A DNA stretch of 64,000 nt from an uncultured Oleispira sp. (lineage in GTDB: Bacteria > Pseudomonadota > Gammaproteobacteria > Pseudomonadales > Oceanobacteraceae), in contig CAJVZR010000001.1 in NCBI GenBank assembly GCA_913019965.1, positions 62,001 to 126,000 on the forward strand, read 5' to 3'. A program made the position numbers and the translations under genes. The notes under the pieces were generated by a model, which worked only from the letters and a program-made list of their open reading frames with translations, was not told where the DNA came from and ran no database searches. Below are positions 54,314-62,701 of this stretch, in pieces (position 1 is the stretch's first letter; every line of letters begins with the position of its first letter).

Positions 54314-56122
54314 TTATTGCTTAGCTGCATTCAGCTCGGCCTCGTCATTATCCAATCCTAGCTTGTAGCCTAGTGATACATGGTGGAAACGAGAGTTAGT
54401 ATAATCATCGTGGATTGCAAAACCGAAGTTGTACAAACCTTCCTTACTAATATTCACATCACCTTGCTTATCAGATACCAGCTTACGTTTCATGATCACT
54501 GACCAAGTACCGTTCTTAAGCTTGGCATCAAACTCAGCGCCTTGACCACCCGCCATGTTACGATCCGCAGAGATATGTCCATCTTCGACAATCGCTTGGC
54601 CTGATTTGTAGCGAACGATGTCCATATACGCTTTTTCATCCATCAAACTCTTTAACTTATCTTCAGACTTAAGCTTGTCCCAACCCCCTTTCTTTTTACC
54701 ACGACGGCCTTTGATTTCAAGTTTAGTGCGGGTTTCTTTTAGGTACTTAGTTACCCCGTCTTCCAAATTAATCTGCTTAGAAAATTCACTCCCTTCAAGA
54801 GTTTTAGCATCTGGAGCATGAGGCATATTCTTCGCATCATGGTGGCAGGTTCCCCAGCAACCGGCACGATCAGCGTACTCGACATTATCGTTAGCAAACA
54901 TCACAGCTAACTTCATAGGGTTCTCAGGATCCATCTTGCCACCCTCAACAAACGGTACTGGAACATGATCGCCATCAGCCCAACTAAAACGCATATAGAG
55001 ATAGTCAGAATCGTAAGTCGTATCAACCATAACAGGAATACTGCCACGCTTGCCTGCGATAGGTGATTCTTCAGCAGTCTCTCCACTAACGATTTTAGCG
55101 CCCATATCCGCTGTCTCTTTATCGTGACAGGTTACGCAACGATCTCCCCCTTTAGTAAACGGACGTGCACCACCATGATCGCGACCATTAAGAATCCATT
55201 CAATTGAAGTCTGTCCTGGATAAAAGATCGTAATCTCACGACTATTAGCTTTCGACCAATTCACCTTGATATTCGACGCTGAGGCTTCGGCTTTTTTGCC
55301 TGGAGATTTCTTACTGGCAGGGGCATTTTCTTGCTTGTAAGTCTCTAGCGCTTCTTTAATCGCATTATCAATGGCTTTCTGCTCTTTTTCTTTTGCCGCT
55401 GATTTTTCAGCTGCATCTTCAGCTGCTTTTGCTTTTTCTTTCTCTTCAATGCGCGCTAAGCCATCGATATACATCTGTGGAATTTCACGAATGTACTCCG
55501 GATTGGGTTTTTCAAGTTCTTCCAGCTCTTCGTCAGACAACTGATGACGAACACTCTTGTGTGCAATGCCTTTGTGGCAATCGATGCAAGTTTGGCCTTC
55601 TTTAAACGCATTCATATGCTGCTTACGCGCACGAGGCTTTTGAAATTCTGGATTCATTGAATCAATGGTATGACAGTTTCTGCATTCGCGAGAATCCGTT
55701 GTCTTCATTGCATTCCAAACACTCTTAGACATTTCCAAGCGGTGATCTTCAAACTCTTCTTTTGTATCAATTTTACCGGTTAACCAAGAGAAGACTTCTT
55801 TCGAGGCTTGGATCTTACGCACCATTTTATGTATCCACGGGCGTGGCACATGGCAGTCAGGACAGCCCGCTCGTACACCAGTACGGTTCGAATAATGAAT
55901 AGTGGGTAAATATTCTTGATAAACATTAGCTTCCATTTCGTGGCAGCCAATACAAAATTCCATCTGGTTAGTCGCTTCCATTGCGGTATTAAAACCACCC
56001 CAAAATACGACACCTACAATAAAAAATATAACAGCACCTGCTATGGTACTGCCCAGCGCTAGCCGTCTATTAAAAAAACTAGGCTTATGAACAATTTCTT
56101 CAGTCGCTCTATCATCAGTCAT
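54314..56122 (-). CDS. NirT/NapC-type tetraheme quinol dehydrogenase fused to an ethylbenzene-dehydrogenase-type heme domain
   Basis: 602 residues, about three times NirT. An N-terminal membrane helix (about 22-43) and four CxxCH sites (Cys57, 87, 147, 179) form the NapC/NirT part. A charged coiled coil (about 225-275, KAKAAEDAAEK) joins it to a C-terminal domain (about 285-590) that resembles the heme-binding subunit of ethylbenzene dehydrogenase/DMSO-reductase family (YDSDYLYMRFSWADG, then a beta-sandwich). That part carries a fifth CVTCH (329) and a sixth, odd site, CWGTCH (422-427), with three residues between the cysteines. It is next to nirS and probably takes electrons from quinol to the NirS system. 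The fusion is seen directly, the role is inferred. Confidence 0.82.
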   Translation of the reverse strand: MTDDRATEEIVHKPSFFNRRLALGSTIAGAVIFFIVGVVFWGGFNTAMEATNQMEFCIGCHEMEANVYQEYLPTIHYSNRTGVRAGCPDCHVPRPWIHKMVRKIQASKEVFSWLTGKIDTKEEFEDHRLEMSKSVWNAMKTTDSRECRNCHTIDSMNPEFQKPRARKQHMNAFKEGQTCIDCHKGIAHKSVRHQLSDEELEELEKPNPEYIREIPQMYIDGLARIEEKEKAKAAEDAAEKSAAKEKEQKAIDNAIKEALETYKQENAPASKKSPGKKAEASASNIKVNWSKANSREITIFYPGQTSIEWILNGRDHGGARPFTKGGDRCVTCHDKETADMGAKIVSGETAEESPIAGKRGSIPVMVDTTYDSDYLYMRFSWADGDHVPVPFVEGGKMDPENPMKLAVMFANDNVEYADRAGCWGTCHHDAKNMPHAPDAKTLEGSEFSKQINLEDGVTKYLKETRTKLEIKGRRGKKKGGWDKLKSEDKLKSLMDEKAYMDIVRYKSGQAIVEDGHISADRNMAGGQGAEFDAKLKNGTWSVIMKRKLVSDKQGDVNISKEGLYNFGFAIHDDYTNSRFHHVSLGYKLGLDNDEAELNAAKQ

Positions 56123-56198
56123 AATAATTTCGCCATCAAGGGTACTACATAGGCCTTAGGAGTTTTATAAATAGAAGTTTCATAAATAGGCCCTTGTT

Positions 56199-56224
56199 AA
56201 AAAGGGCAAGGAGTTCCTTGCCCT
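56199..56224 (-). terminator. Hairpin/attenuator between nirS and nirT
   Basis: Minus strand AGGGCAAGGA-AC-TCCTTGCCCT: 10-bp inverted arms with a 2-base centre, then five T. It lies 20-45 bp past the nirS stop and would partly stop transcripts, giving less nirT than nirS. Confidence 0.75.
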
Positions 56225-56242
56225 ATCACGCTTAATCAAACA

Positions 56243-57871
56243 CTAAGTTTTATGATTCATACGGTTATAAACGTTGAACTTACCAGTAGGAGTCGTTAAG
56301 CCTTTAATGCGCTTGATCTCTTTAAGAGTTTTCGCATCATAAACAACAATCTCACCTGTTGGGTTCTTGTTATCAGAACGGTTCCATACAGAAACCCAAA
56401 CTTCGCTACCGTCTTTGTTGAATTCCATGTGAAGAGCAGCTTTACCTTCTTCTTCAGTTACACGGATAGTCTTAACGATTTCACGAGTTTTCTTATCGAA
56501 AACTTGTACAGACTGCTGAACTTCTGGCTCAGGGTGCTTAAGCTGATCAGCCCAAACGTAGTCTGAAGTTTCGTGAGTACGAATGAACGCACCAGCACCA
56601 TCAGTTTCAACTTCGTAGCAAAGTTTCCATGCTTGATCTTTATGACCAATCGGATCGTTACCCCATACAGATACTAGACCTGTACCTAGGTGAGTTGTAC
56701 CGCCAACAGGGCCACACTTCTCATCAATCCAGTTAGCACCTGGACCTGGGTGAGGTAATGAATCAACATCGATTTGCGCTTCTAATTTGCCAGTCTTGGT
56801 ATCAACAACAACCATCTTGTTTGACGCGTTAGCCGCGATCTGGAAGTAACGACCTGTTGGATCGTAGAAGCCGTCATGTAAGAACTCAGAAGATGCAATA
56901 CTAGTAATGGTTAAGTTATCTAGATCTGAATAATCAACTTGCAACATTTGACCTGTTTCTTTAACAGCAACAGTAAACTCAGATTCGTTAGGAGAAGTGT
57001 AAACCGCAGCTACACGTGCTTCTTTAACGTACTCACCTTTTGTGTTGTAACCACGAGTAGTAACAACTTTAAGTGGGTTTAATGTTACAGCGTCCATGAT
57101 CACGAAATGCGCAGGCCAGTAACCACCGGCAATAACGTATTTACCGTCACCAGAAACTGCGATATCACGTGCGTCATAAGCCATCTTGGTTTCAGCAACC
57201 AACATCTTATCTGGAGTTTGCCATAGATCGATTTTATTCACTTTGCCATCACGACCAATCGTGTACCAGAAACGACCGATGTCTTTTGCAGTGTCTTTCT
57301 TGTGCTTCTCAGTCCCTTTAATTACGTGTACCGCATAACCGGTATTGATGTGAGTGATCACTTCTTTAGTATCGCCATCAATGATGGCTGCTTTACCTGC
57401 GTCACGTTCGATAACAACGAAGAAATTCTTCCAGTTACGGCCATGTAATGGCTTAGTTGGATAATCTTTAGGTGCAATATATTCTTTTGTATGCGAACGC
57501 ATTTGCTCAAGAGACATTTCAGGTGGAACCGGTGGCTCCATTTGAATGTAGGTAGCAAGGTCGGCAATTTCTTCTTTAGAGAAGATATCGTCAAAGTTAT
57601 TCATGCCGCCTTCAGTACCGTAGGAAATAATTTTTTCCAAGCGTGCCTGACCTTTCTTAAGCATCGATTTAGGCTCTAGGTTTTTACCCGTAGCACCTTT
57701 ACGCAATACACCATGACAACCAGCACAACGCTGGAAATACATTAAATTCGCTTTTTCGAATTCCTGTTCCGTTAATGTAGGACCGCCCGCTGCTGCAGAA
57801 AAACTCAAACCTGCAGTTGCCATACCGATGGCCAAGCCAATTGTAGAAATACCAAACTTCATCTTTTTCAT
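56243..57871 (-). CDS. nirS: Cytochrome cd1 nitrite reductase NirS
   Basis: 542 residues. A signal peptide (MKKMKFGIST...SFSAAA) is followed by a cytochrome c domain (CAGCHGVLRKGATG, Cys49-His53) and an eight-bladed d1 propeller. The d1-pocket His residues are in DSLPHPGPGANW, GGTTHLGTGL and FIRTHETSDYVW. It reduces nitrite to NO in the periplasm. A good ribosome site (GGAGAG) precedes the ATG. It lies behind the DNR-type box at 57981 and is divergent from a hemerythrin gene. A hairpin separates it from nirT. Confidence 0.97.
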   Translation of the reverse strand: MKKMKFGISTIGLAIGMATAGLSFSAAAGGPTLTEQEFEKANLMYFQRCAGCHGVLRKGATGKNLEPKSMLKKGQARLEKIISYGTEGGMNNFDDIFSKEEIADLATYIQMEPPVPPEMSLEQMRSHTKEYIAPKDYPTKPLHGRNWKNFFVVIERDAGKAAIIDGDTKEVITHINTGYAVHVIKGTEKHKKDTAKDIGRFWYTIGRDGKVNKIDLWQTPDKMLVAETKMAYDARDIAVSGDGKYVIAGGYWPAHFVIMDAVTLNPLKVVTTRGYNTKGEYVKEARVAAVYTSPNESEFTVAVKETGQMLQVDYSDLDNLTITSIASSEFLHDGFYDPTGRYFQIAANASNKMVVVDTKTGKLEAQIDVDSLPHPGPGANWIDEKCGPVGGTTHLGTGLVSVWGNDPIGHKDQAWKLCYEVETDGAGAFIRTHETSDYVWADQLKHPEPEVQQSVQVFDKKTREIVKTIRVTEEEGKAALHMEFNKDGSEVWVSVWNRSDNKNPTGEIVVYDAKTLKEIKRIKGLTTPTGKFNVYNRMNHKT

Positions 57872-57980
57872 AAGACACTCTCTCCAGTGCTATAAAGGTA
57901 AACACAATAAAAAAAAAGCAATATGCTGTTTTTCTTTACATTGCTTGACGGACACTATGGTTGATTTTAAAAGTAAAATA

Positions 57981-57994
57981 ATGACTTCAGTCAA
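57981..57994 (-). promoter_or_regulatory. DNR-type box of the nirS promoter
   Basis: Minus strand TTGACTGAAGTCAT, a near-palindrome. It matches TTGAT-N4-GTCAA at 8 of 10, the form typical of NO-responsive DNR/NnrR sites. The centre is 116 bp before the ATG, with a CATAGT at 57959-57954 that could be the -10. Confidence 0.6.
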
Positions 57995-58029
57995 TTGATT
58001 AAGCTGAGAATAAAACAATTTTTATTTTG

Positions 58030-58043
58030 TTGATCTAACTCAA
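58030..58043 (+). promoter_or_regulatory. FNR/DNR-type box of the hemerythrin gene
   Basis: TTGATCTAACTCAA matches TTGAT-N4-ATCAA at 9 of 10. It is 36 bp from the nirS box and 97 bp before the hemerythrin ATG. A TATGCT (58090-58095) downstream would place the start about 65 bp from the box centre, the class I distance. Confidence 0.6.
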
Positions 58044-58139
58044 TAATAAATCGTAAAACCCTGTTGCATTGACTCTTTTATGTAAAGCTTATGCTCAATT
58101 AGAACTTTTATTTTTTGACTGATGAGTTGGATGTAGATT

Positions 58140-58706
58140 ATGAACAAACGATCAAACGCTTTAGTATTTGCTGTGTTAATAGGATTAATTATCGTTGCGA
58201 TTGGTTTAGGATTTCTTATCGGCTTAGATAATCCGATCCCGTGGATTTTAATTGCCGTCCTTTTCCTTATTCCTATTGCTTACAAAAAATACTTTAAAAA
58301 CGACGCGATCATCTGGAAAGAAGAATACAGCGTTGGCATTCAATCTCTCGACGACGACCATAAACGATTGATCTATTTATTGAATCAATTCAAAACTGCT
58401 TACGAGTACGATACCAGCGCAGAATTTGAACGTCAGGCGCTAGGGCAGTTAGTTGAATATACGCGTTTTCATTTTTCACGCGAAGAAGACATGATGCAAG
58501 AAGCAGGCTATGACGATTTTGAAGAGCATAAAAAGCAGCATGAACGAATGATTGCTCAAGTCGAAGAGTTTGTTGGCTTATATAATCGCGAAGGCCACGA
58601 TAGCTTAAATGAAGTGAGTACCTACTTAACCAATTGGCTGATTAATCATATTAACGGCACGGATAAGCAATACACAGAAGTGATGCAACAACACGGAATT
58701 AAGTAA
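58140..58706 (+). CDS. Membrane-anchored bacteriohemerythrin
   Basis: 188 residues. Two N-terminal hydrophobic helices (about 8-28 and 33-48), then a full bacteriohemerythrin four-helix domain. All diiron ligands are in place: His74 (LDDDHKRL), His111 and Glu115 (FHFSREEDMM), His130 and His134 (EEHKKQHERM), His170 and Asp175 (INHINGTDKQY). The domain likely binds O2 or NO. It is divergent from nirS and has its own FNR-type box. The likely roles are NO scavenging, or O2 supply/sensing at the membrane. Confidence 0.9.
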   Translation: MNKRSNALVFAVLIGLIIVAIGLGFLIGLDNPIPWILIAVLFLIPIAYKKYFKNDAIIWKEEYSVGIQSLDDDHKRLIYLLNQFKTAYEYDTSAEFERQALGQLVEYTRFHFSREEDMMQEAGYDDFEEHKKQHERMIAQVEEFVGLYNREGHDSLNEVSTYLTNWLINHINGTDKQYTEVMQQHGIK

Positions 58707-58719
58707 TGACTAGAAGCGA

Positions 58720-58810
58720 TTAACCACAGAGAAAGAGAAGAAAATAAATTTAAAAACAATAAGTTGTCTCATAATTAATTTATCTTTTCCTCTGTGCTCT
58801 CTGTGGTTAA
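58720..58810. repeat. Palindromic intergenic element (TTAACCACAGAG...CTCTGTGGTTAA)
   Basis: Exact 12-bp arms at 58720-58731 and 58799-58810, with an imperfect inner repeat of purine and pyrimidine runs between. It fills the convergent gap between the hemerythrin and pdxH genes. It resembles dispersed palindromic elements seen in other marine bacteria and may act as a terminator for both genes. Copy number elsewhere cannot be seen here. Confidence 0.55.
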
Positions 58811-58840
58811 TATTCTCTTGTCTTTTGCCCTAGATTGAAA

Positions 58841-59479
58841 CTAAGGCGCAAGGCGTTCAACACTCCACTCACCCCGTTCATCCTTGGTATACATAAAACG
58901 ATCGTGTAGACGGTTTTCTCTCCCCTGCCAGAATTCTATTTGAACGGGTTTAATACGAACTCCCCCCCAAAAAGAAGGCAAGCTAATATCACCCGTTTTG
59001 AATTTATTCTTTAACTGCAAAAATTTCTCTTCAAGCATTGCCCGCGAGTTGATTGGGCGGCTTTGATGTGACGCTAAGGCGGCAATCTGGCTATCTTTAG
59101 GGCGACTCAAGAAGTATTTCATCGACTCCGCCGTCGAGACAAATTCAGCCTCGCCAGTAATGATGACTTGACGCTCTAGGTCGGTCCAAGGAAATAGCAG
59201 AGATATCTTATTATTCTGTTTTAATTCTCGGGCTTTACGGCTATCGAGGTTGGTAAAAAAAACAAAGCCTTTTTCATTGTAGTATTTCAACAATACCGTT
59301 CGCAATGATGGCATACCGTTTTCCCCCACAGTCGCGACACTCATCGCAGTGGGATCTGACATGGAGGTTCTCGTGGCGATAGAGAGCCACTGGTCAAACT
59401 GTTGCATAGGATCGGCTTGTAGCTCACTGCGCTTCAAACCATCTCTCATATATTCGCGGCGTATATTTTCAATATCCAT
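58841..59479 (-). CDS. pdxH: Pyridoxine/pyridoxamine 5'-phosphate oxidase PdxH
   Basis: 212 residues, close to E. coli PdxH (218). FMN-binding and substrate motifs: SVATVGENGMPSLRTVLLKYY, FFTNLDSRKARELKQNN, SFWGGVRIKPVQIEFWQG and GRENRLHDRFMY. It makes pyridoxal phosphate. It is a single gene in the same direction as nrdJ genes, separated by 82 bp. Confidence 0.96.
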   Translation of the reverse strand: MDIENIRREYMRDGLKRSELQADPMQQFDQWLSIATRTSMSDPTAMSVATVGENGMPSLRTVLLKYYNEKGFVFFTNLDSRKARELKQNNKISLLFPWTDLERQVIITGEAEFVSTAESMKYFLSRPKDSQIAALASHQSRPINSRAMLEEKFLQLKNKFKTGDISLPSFWGGVRIKPVQIEFWQGRENRLHDRFMYTKDERGEWSVERLAP

Positions 59480-59561
59480 AATAATCTTCTTACGTTAACT
59501 CTTTAACTTGATGCTTAATGAATAACGGCACCTTTAAATAATAGCGCAATAAGATACTAAG

Positions 59562-60269
59562 CTAGCCGCATTTAGAGTCGCCACAGTTTAGGCAGGTTAA
59601 ACAACCGTCCATCAAAATTGTTGCTTTAGTGTGGCATTTCTTGCAGATTTTAGCTTCTTCGGGAAAGTCCCCTTGTGAAGATTGCCCGGCCTGATTGGCT
59701 AATTCATTAGCGGATTCAAACTGAGCGCGCTTCTCATCCAGTATCTTTTGCTGATGGGCAGGGATTTTAGCAGGCTTCATCAATCCAATCATAATTAAAT
59801 GTTTTTCAAGGGCATGGCCAATCTCAGCCACAAGAGAAGGCATGTAGATTCCGCCTTTCTTAAGGTAACCCCCATGAGGATCGAATACCGCTTTGAATTC
59901 TTCAACTAAGAAGGTGACATCCCCGCCTTTACGAAATACGGCCGAAGCGACCCGGGTTAAAGCTACAATCCATTGAAACTGATCCATATTCTTGGAATTA
60001 ATGAACATTTCAAAGGGTCTACGCAGCTCGTGCTCGGTATCTGGATTTAGTACCACGTCGTTAATCGTCACATATAATGCGTGGTCTGCCATTGGAGGTT
60101 TGATTTTATAAGTCGACCCCAATAGCATTTCTGGACGCTTGAGGCTCTCATGCATTTGTTCAATATCAGTCTCAGCGCTTTGACCTTGACCAGCGTTATG
60201 CTGGGCAAGCTTCACGGACTCCAGATCAACGACCTCATAAGCCGTTATTTTCTTATCAATTTTCAACAT
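59562..60269 (-). CDS. nrdJb: NrdJb, C-terminal part of split class II ribonucleotide reductase
   Basis: 235 residues. It has a TSCPD-type domain (PFEMFINSKNMDQFQWIVALTR and AVFDPHGGYLKKGG) and a C-terminal zinc-ribbon-like CKKCHTKATILMDGCLTCLNCGDSKCG. In Pseudomonas the vitamin-B12-dependent reductase is encoded by two genes, nrdJa and nrdJb, and this matches nrdJb in content and position. It should act with the upstream NrdJa. A 20-bp gap separates the two. Confidence 0.92.
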   Translation of the reverse strand: MLKIDKKITAYEVVDLESVKLAQHNAGQGQSAETDIEQMHESLKRPEMLLGSTYKIKPPMADHALYVTINDVVLNPDTEHELRRPFEMFINSKNMDQFQWIVALTRVASAVFRKGGDVTFLVEEFKAVFDPHGGYLKKGGIYMPSLVAEIGHALEKHLIMIGLMKPAKIPAHQQKILDEKRAQFESANELANQAGQSSQGDFPEEAKICKKCHTKATILMDGCLTCLNCGDSKCG

Positions 60270-60289
60270 TTTATTATTCCTTAATTCCG

Positions 60290-62482
60290 TTATAACTTGC
60301 CGTAATAGCCTTCTTTCAAAGCATCGTAAAGATTGGCAGCGCTATGAGTTTCACCATCGTATTCCACCATGTCATTCCCTTTTAGCTCTACAACCTGGCC
60401 GTCACTTAAGGTGAACTTATATAGGGTATTTTCGAGATCTTTCTCTTGCACGAGTACGCCCTGAAAAACCTCAGGATTAAAACGAAAGGTTGTGCAGCCT
60501 TTAAGAGATTTGTCGTAAGCGTATTGGTAAATATGCTTGAATTTTTCGAATGGATAATCACTGGGTACATTGGCTGTTTTAGATATAGAAGAGTCTATCC
60601 ATTTCTGCGCTGCGGCTTGTATATCTACATGCTGCTGTGGAGTTACGGCATCTGAAGTAATAAAATAATTGGGCAAATCCAGCTCACTTCCCACTCTCTC
60701 TCCTTCGGCTAACCCCAATTTAGCTCGATATGCGAGTAGCTCGTAAGAATAAACGTCAATTTTTTCCTTGGTCTTACGCCCTGGCTTTATAATATTGCGG
60801 GCATAATGATGGGCAAAACTGGGCTCGATACCATTACTGGCATTATTCGCCACCGATAAACTGATTGTTCCTGTCGGTGCAATAGAACTATGGTGGCTAA
60901 AGCGCGATCCTACCAACTCAAGGTCTTTAATTAATTGCGGATCTTCTTCACTCAACTGCTGCATATAACGGCTGTATTTAGCGTGCAAAACCTTGCCTTT
61001 AACCTTATCGCCCAGCTTATAACCATCGCTAGCCAATTCAGGGCGCTGGCGAAAGTGTGCATTTTTAAGCTCAAACAGCTCCTCCATAATTGGAGCTGGG
61101 CCCTTCTCTTTCGCAAGCGCTAAGCCCTGCTGCCAACCAACAAGGGCTAGCTGACGGGTAACTTCTTCAGTGAAAAGTTGTGAAGCTTCATCACCGTATT
61201 GCATGCCTAACATGGTGATTGATGAACCTAGGCCTAAATAACCCATACCATGACGGCGTTTATTACGAATTTCATGGGCTTGCTCTGATAGGGGTAAGCC
61301 ATTAATTTCTACAACGTTGTCTAACATTCGGGTAAAAATAGCGACAACTTGCTTAAATTTCACCCAATTAAATTGAGCCTGCTCGGTAAATGGACGATCA
61401 ACAAATCGCGTTAAATTAATAGACCCCAATAAACAACTACCATAAGGAGGAAGTGGCTGCTCTCCGCAAGGGTTAGTAGCGCGGATGTTCTCGCAGAACC
61501 AGTTATTATTCATTTGATTGACTTTATCAATCAATATAAATCCAGGCTCGGCAAAATCATAGGTAGAACTCATTATGACATTCCACAATTTTTCGGCCGC
61601 TATGGTGCGATAGACTTTACAAGCAACTTGCCCTAGATCATTAACCAAGTAATCCTCTTGCACTGGCCAGTCTCGCCAAATGACTTGCTTGGAATCTGTT
61701 AAATCCAATGCTTCACGCTTCTGCTCTTTTTCGCACAATGGAAATACCAGCGGCCAAGGTGATTTATTTTTAACCGCCAGCATGAATTCGTCGGTAATTA
61801 ATAACGACAAATTAAACTGCCGTAAGCGTCCGTCTTCTCGCTTTGCTTTTATAAAATCTAAAACATCTGGGTGCGAAACATCAAACGTCGCCATCTGCGC
61901 ACCTCGTCGCCCTCCTGCCGAAGAAACGGTAAAACACATCCTGTCAAAGATATCCATAAATGAGAGTGGGCCGGATGTATAAGCGCCTGCGCCGTTTACA
62001 AAGGCATCTTTTGGCCGCAGAGTTGAAAACTCATAACCAATACCACACCCCGCTTTAAGGGTTAACCCTGCCTGCTGCACCTTATCCAATATACTTCGCA
62101 TCGAATCCTCAACGATGCCGGATACCGTACAATTAATTGTCGATGTTGCCGGCTTGTGCTCTGCAGCACCTGCATTCGACATTATTCGACCCGCAGGAAT
62201 TGCTCCCCAACGCATGGCCCACTCAAACTTTTTCTGCCATTTTACTTGTAGCGCTTTATTCTTCTCAACGTCCGATATTGCTTTCGCTACACGTTTAAAT
62301 GTCGCCTCAATATCTTGATCTAGTGACTTGCCATCAGCAGACTTTAGTCGGTACTTGCTATCCCAAATGTCCATGGACGCATCTTGCAGTGGTAATACAA
62401 AAGATTCCGCCCCCTCAAGCGGTTTCTCTTGCCTTTCCTTGTTTAAATTAACCAACTGATCACCGATTAAATCTTCGCTCAT
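60290..62482 (-). CDS. nrdJa: NrdJa, adenosylcobalamin-dependent ribonucleotide reductase large part
   Basis: 730 residues. The class II reductase barrel has the start FVLPLQDASMDIWDSKY, the substrate loop Cys in STINCTVSG, and the catalytic Cys region ATNPCGEQPLPPYGSCLLG. The Pro-Thr-Gly loop SSIAPTGTISL is also present. The B12 cofactor makes it oxygen independent, giving deoxynucleotides in anaerobic growth. An FNR/DNR-type box is 113 bp before the start, with a suitable -10, so it joins the low-oxygen regulon. Confidence 0.95.
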   Translation of the reverse strand: MSEDLIGDQLVNLNKERQEKPLEGAESFVLPLQDASMDIWDSKYRLKSADGKSLDQDIEATFKRVAKAISDVEKNKALQVKWQKKFEWAMRWGAIPAGRIMSNAGAAEHKPATSTINCTVSGIVEDSMRSILDKVQQAGLTLKAGCGIGYEFSTLRPKDAFVNGAGAYTSGPLSFMDIFDRMCFTVSSAGGRRGAQMATFDVSHPDVLDFIKAKREDGRLRQFNLSLLITDEFMLAVKNKSPWPLVFPLCEKEQKREALDLTDSKQVIWRDWPVQEDYLVNDLGQVACKVYRTIAAEKLWNVIMSSTYDFAEPGFILIDKVNQMNNNWFCENIRATNPCGEQPLPPYGSCLLGSINLTRFVDRPFTEQAQFNWVKFKQVVAIFTRMLDNVVEINGLPLSEQAHEIRNKRRHGMGYLGLGSSITMLGMQYGDEASQLFTEEVTRQLALVGWQQGLALAKEKGPAPIMEELFELKNAHFRQRPELASDGYKLGDKVKGKVLHAKYSRYMQQLSEEDPQLIKDLELVGSRFSHHSSIAPTGTISLSVANNASNGIEPSFAHHYARNIIKPGRKTKEKIDVYSYELLAYRAKLGLAEGERVGSELDLPNYFITSDAVTPQQHVDIQAAAQKWIDSSISKTANVPSDYPFEKFKHIYQYAYDKSLKGCTTFRFNPEVFQGVLVQEKDLENTLYKFTLSDGQVVELKGNDMVEYDGETHSAANLYDALKEGYYGKL

Positions 62483-62581
62483 AACCTTATCCCTTGGAAT
62501 AACCCACGTATAAAAGATGAATAAATCACTATATGTAGTACTAATGACAAACTCAAGATACTAGATATGGTTTTATAAAAG

Positions 62582-62595
62582 TTGATATAGATTAA
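62582..62595 (-). promoter_or_regulatory. FNR/DNR-type box of nrdJ
   Basis: TTGATATAGATTAA matches TTGAT-N4-ATCAA at 9 of 10. On the minus strand a TATCTT at 62560-62555 lies at class II distance (about 41 bp). Confidence 0.58.
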
Positions 62596-62629
62596 GAAAA
62601 ATCAGATTGGTAATTAAATTACTTTCTCC

Positions 62630-62643
62630 TTGATACGCATCAA
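62630..62643 (+). promoter_or_regulatory. Perfect FNR-type box of the PhnD-like gene
   Basis: TTGATACGCATCAA matches all ten consensus bases, with further C and G flanks making CTTGAT...ATCAAG symmetric. A TAGATT at 62665-62670 gives a start about 41 bp from the centre. The 219-bp spacer between nrdJa and this gene holds the two boxes, 48 bp apart. Confidence 0.8.
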
Positions 62644-62701
62644 GAAGGAAAGCAGTGACTGCAGTAGATTGTTTAAATTCAGATAACATGGCTTAAAAAC
62701 A

